A stretch of 5,912 bases of DNA, taken from NCBI GenBank assembly GCA_900553415.1, contig USDH01000099.1, positions 1 to 5,912 on the forward strand, given 5' to 3'. Below the pieces are notes generated by a model. The model saw only the letters and a program-made list of their open reading frames with translations. It had not been told where the DNA came from and searched no databases. Of the stretch, positions 5,862 through 5,912 are shown one piece after another. A program made the translations under genes and the position numbers. Each line of letters begins with the position of its first letter. Position 1 is the stretch's first letter. Source of the stretch: an uncultured Collinsella sp. (lineage in GTDB: Bacteria; Actinomycetota; Coriobacteriia; Coriobacteriales; Coriobacteriaceae).

Positions 5862-5874
5862 CAGAACCCTACAT

Positions 5875-5904
5875 AAAAGAAAAGGACCCCTTTGCAGAGG
5901 TCCT
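5875..5904 (-). terminator. intrinsic terminator of an upstream gene beyond the window
   Basis: On the minus strand AGGACCTCT-GCAA-AGGGGTCCT forms a continuous 9-bp stem (one U-G pair) capped by a GNRA-type GCAA loop, followed by TTTTCTTTTA. In plus-strand RNA the U-G pair becomes a C-A mismatch and no T-tract follows, so direction is clear. It should end transcription of a minus-strand gene to the right of the window. Confidence 0.9.
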
Positions 5905-5912
5905 AGTCAATT

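Larger units (their letters stand above)
5621..5912. other. non-coding region upstream of the GH5-like gene
   Basis: This 292-nt stretch holds the terminator, palindrome, inverted repeat, possible -10 box, leader hairpin and ribosome binding site listed separately. Between 5721 and 5820 the plus strand has about 42 G against 19 C by hand count, so the minus-strand transcript is C-rich and G-poor. A small GTCTG-GGAG-CAGAC hairpin sits at 5751-5764. I see no convincing gene here. Confidence 0.7.

Noticed and set aside
1..5912. Mobile element, CRISPR array, toxin-antitoxin or phage-defence system
   Set aside because: No transposase or integrase motifs, spaced direct repeats or defence domains are present; gene content is housekeeping apart from the GH5-like protein.

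Overview
The window looks like chromosomal DNA from a GC-rich Gram-positive bacterium. My best guess is Actinomycetota, class Coriobacteriia (Collinsella/Olsenella-like). This is inferred from protein style and strong codon bias, since there is no rRNA or other marker. Leu TTA/CTA and Ser TCA codons are so rare that the strand opposite metG and rsmI is open for over 800 codons with a single stop. All genes lie on the minus strand, so the layout is given here from high to low coordinates, the direction of transcription.

The right end (about 5621-5912) is non-coding. It opens with a strong intrinsic terminator (5875-5904) for a minus-strand gene beyond the window. Next come a 48-nt palindrome (5814-5861), a strongly C-over-G skewed stretch on the minus strand, a possible -10 box and a hairpin just upstream of a strong ribosome binding site. 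The first unit follows: a glycoside hydrolase family 5-like protein (4559-5620) lacking the catalytic acid/base Glu; rsmI (16S rRNA C1402 2'-O-methyltransferase) 6 nt further on; and metG (methionyl-tRNA synthetase), ending at an intrinsic terminator (1925-1960).

The second unit starts only about 30-40 nt after that terminator. It holds rsmA/ksgA (16S rRNA A1518/A1519 dimethyltransferase), tatD (metal-dependent hydrolase/DNase) overlapping it by 11 nt, and then a tRNA-Leu(CAG) gene cut by the left edge.

Most of this is a translation housekeeping cluster: two rRNA methyltransferases acting at the decoding region of the 30S subunit, a tRNA synthetase, a tRNA and TatD. Clusters with rsmI, metG, tatD and ksgA are known in other Gram-positives (e.g. 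Bacillus subtilis), but there tatD precedes ksgA and rnmV lies between them. Here the order is reversed and no rnmV is seen. The unusual parts are the apparently catalysis-deficient GH5 protein at the head of the rsmI-metG unit and the structured right-end leader. I saw no mobile element, CRISPR array or defence system.
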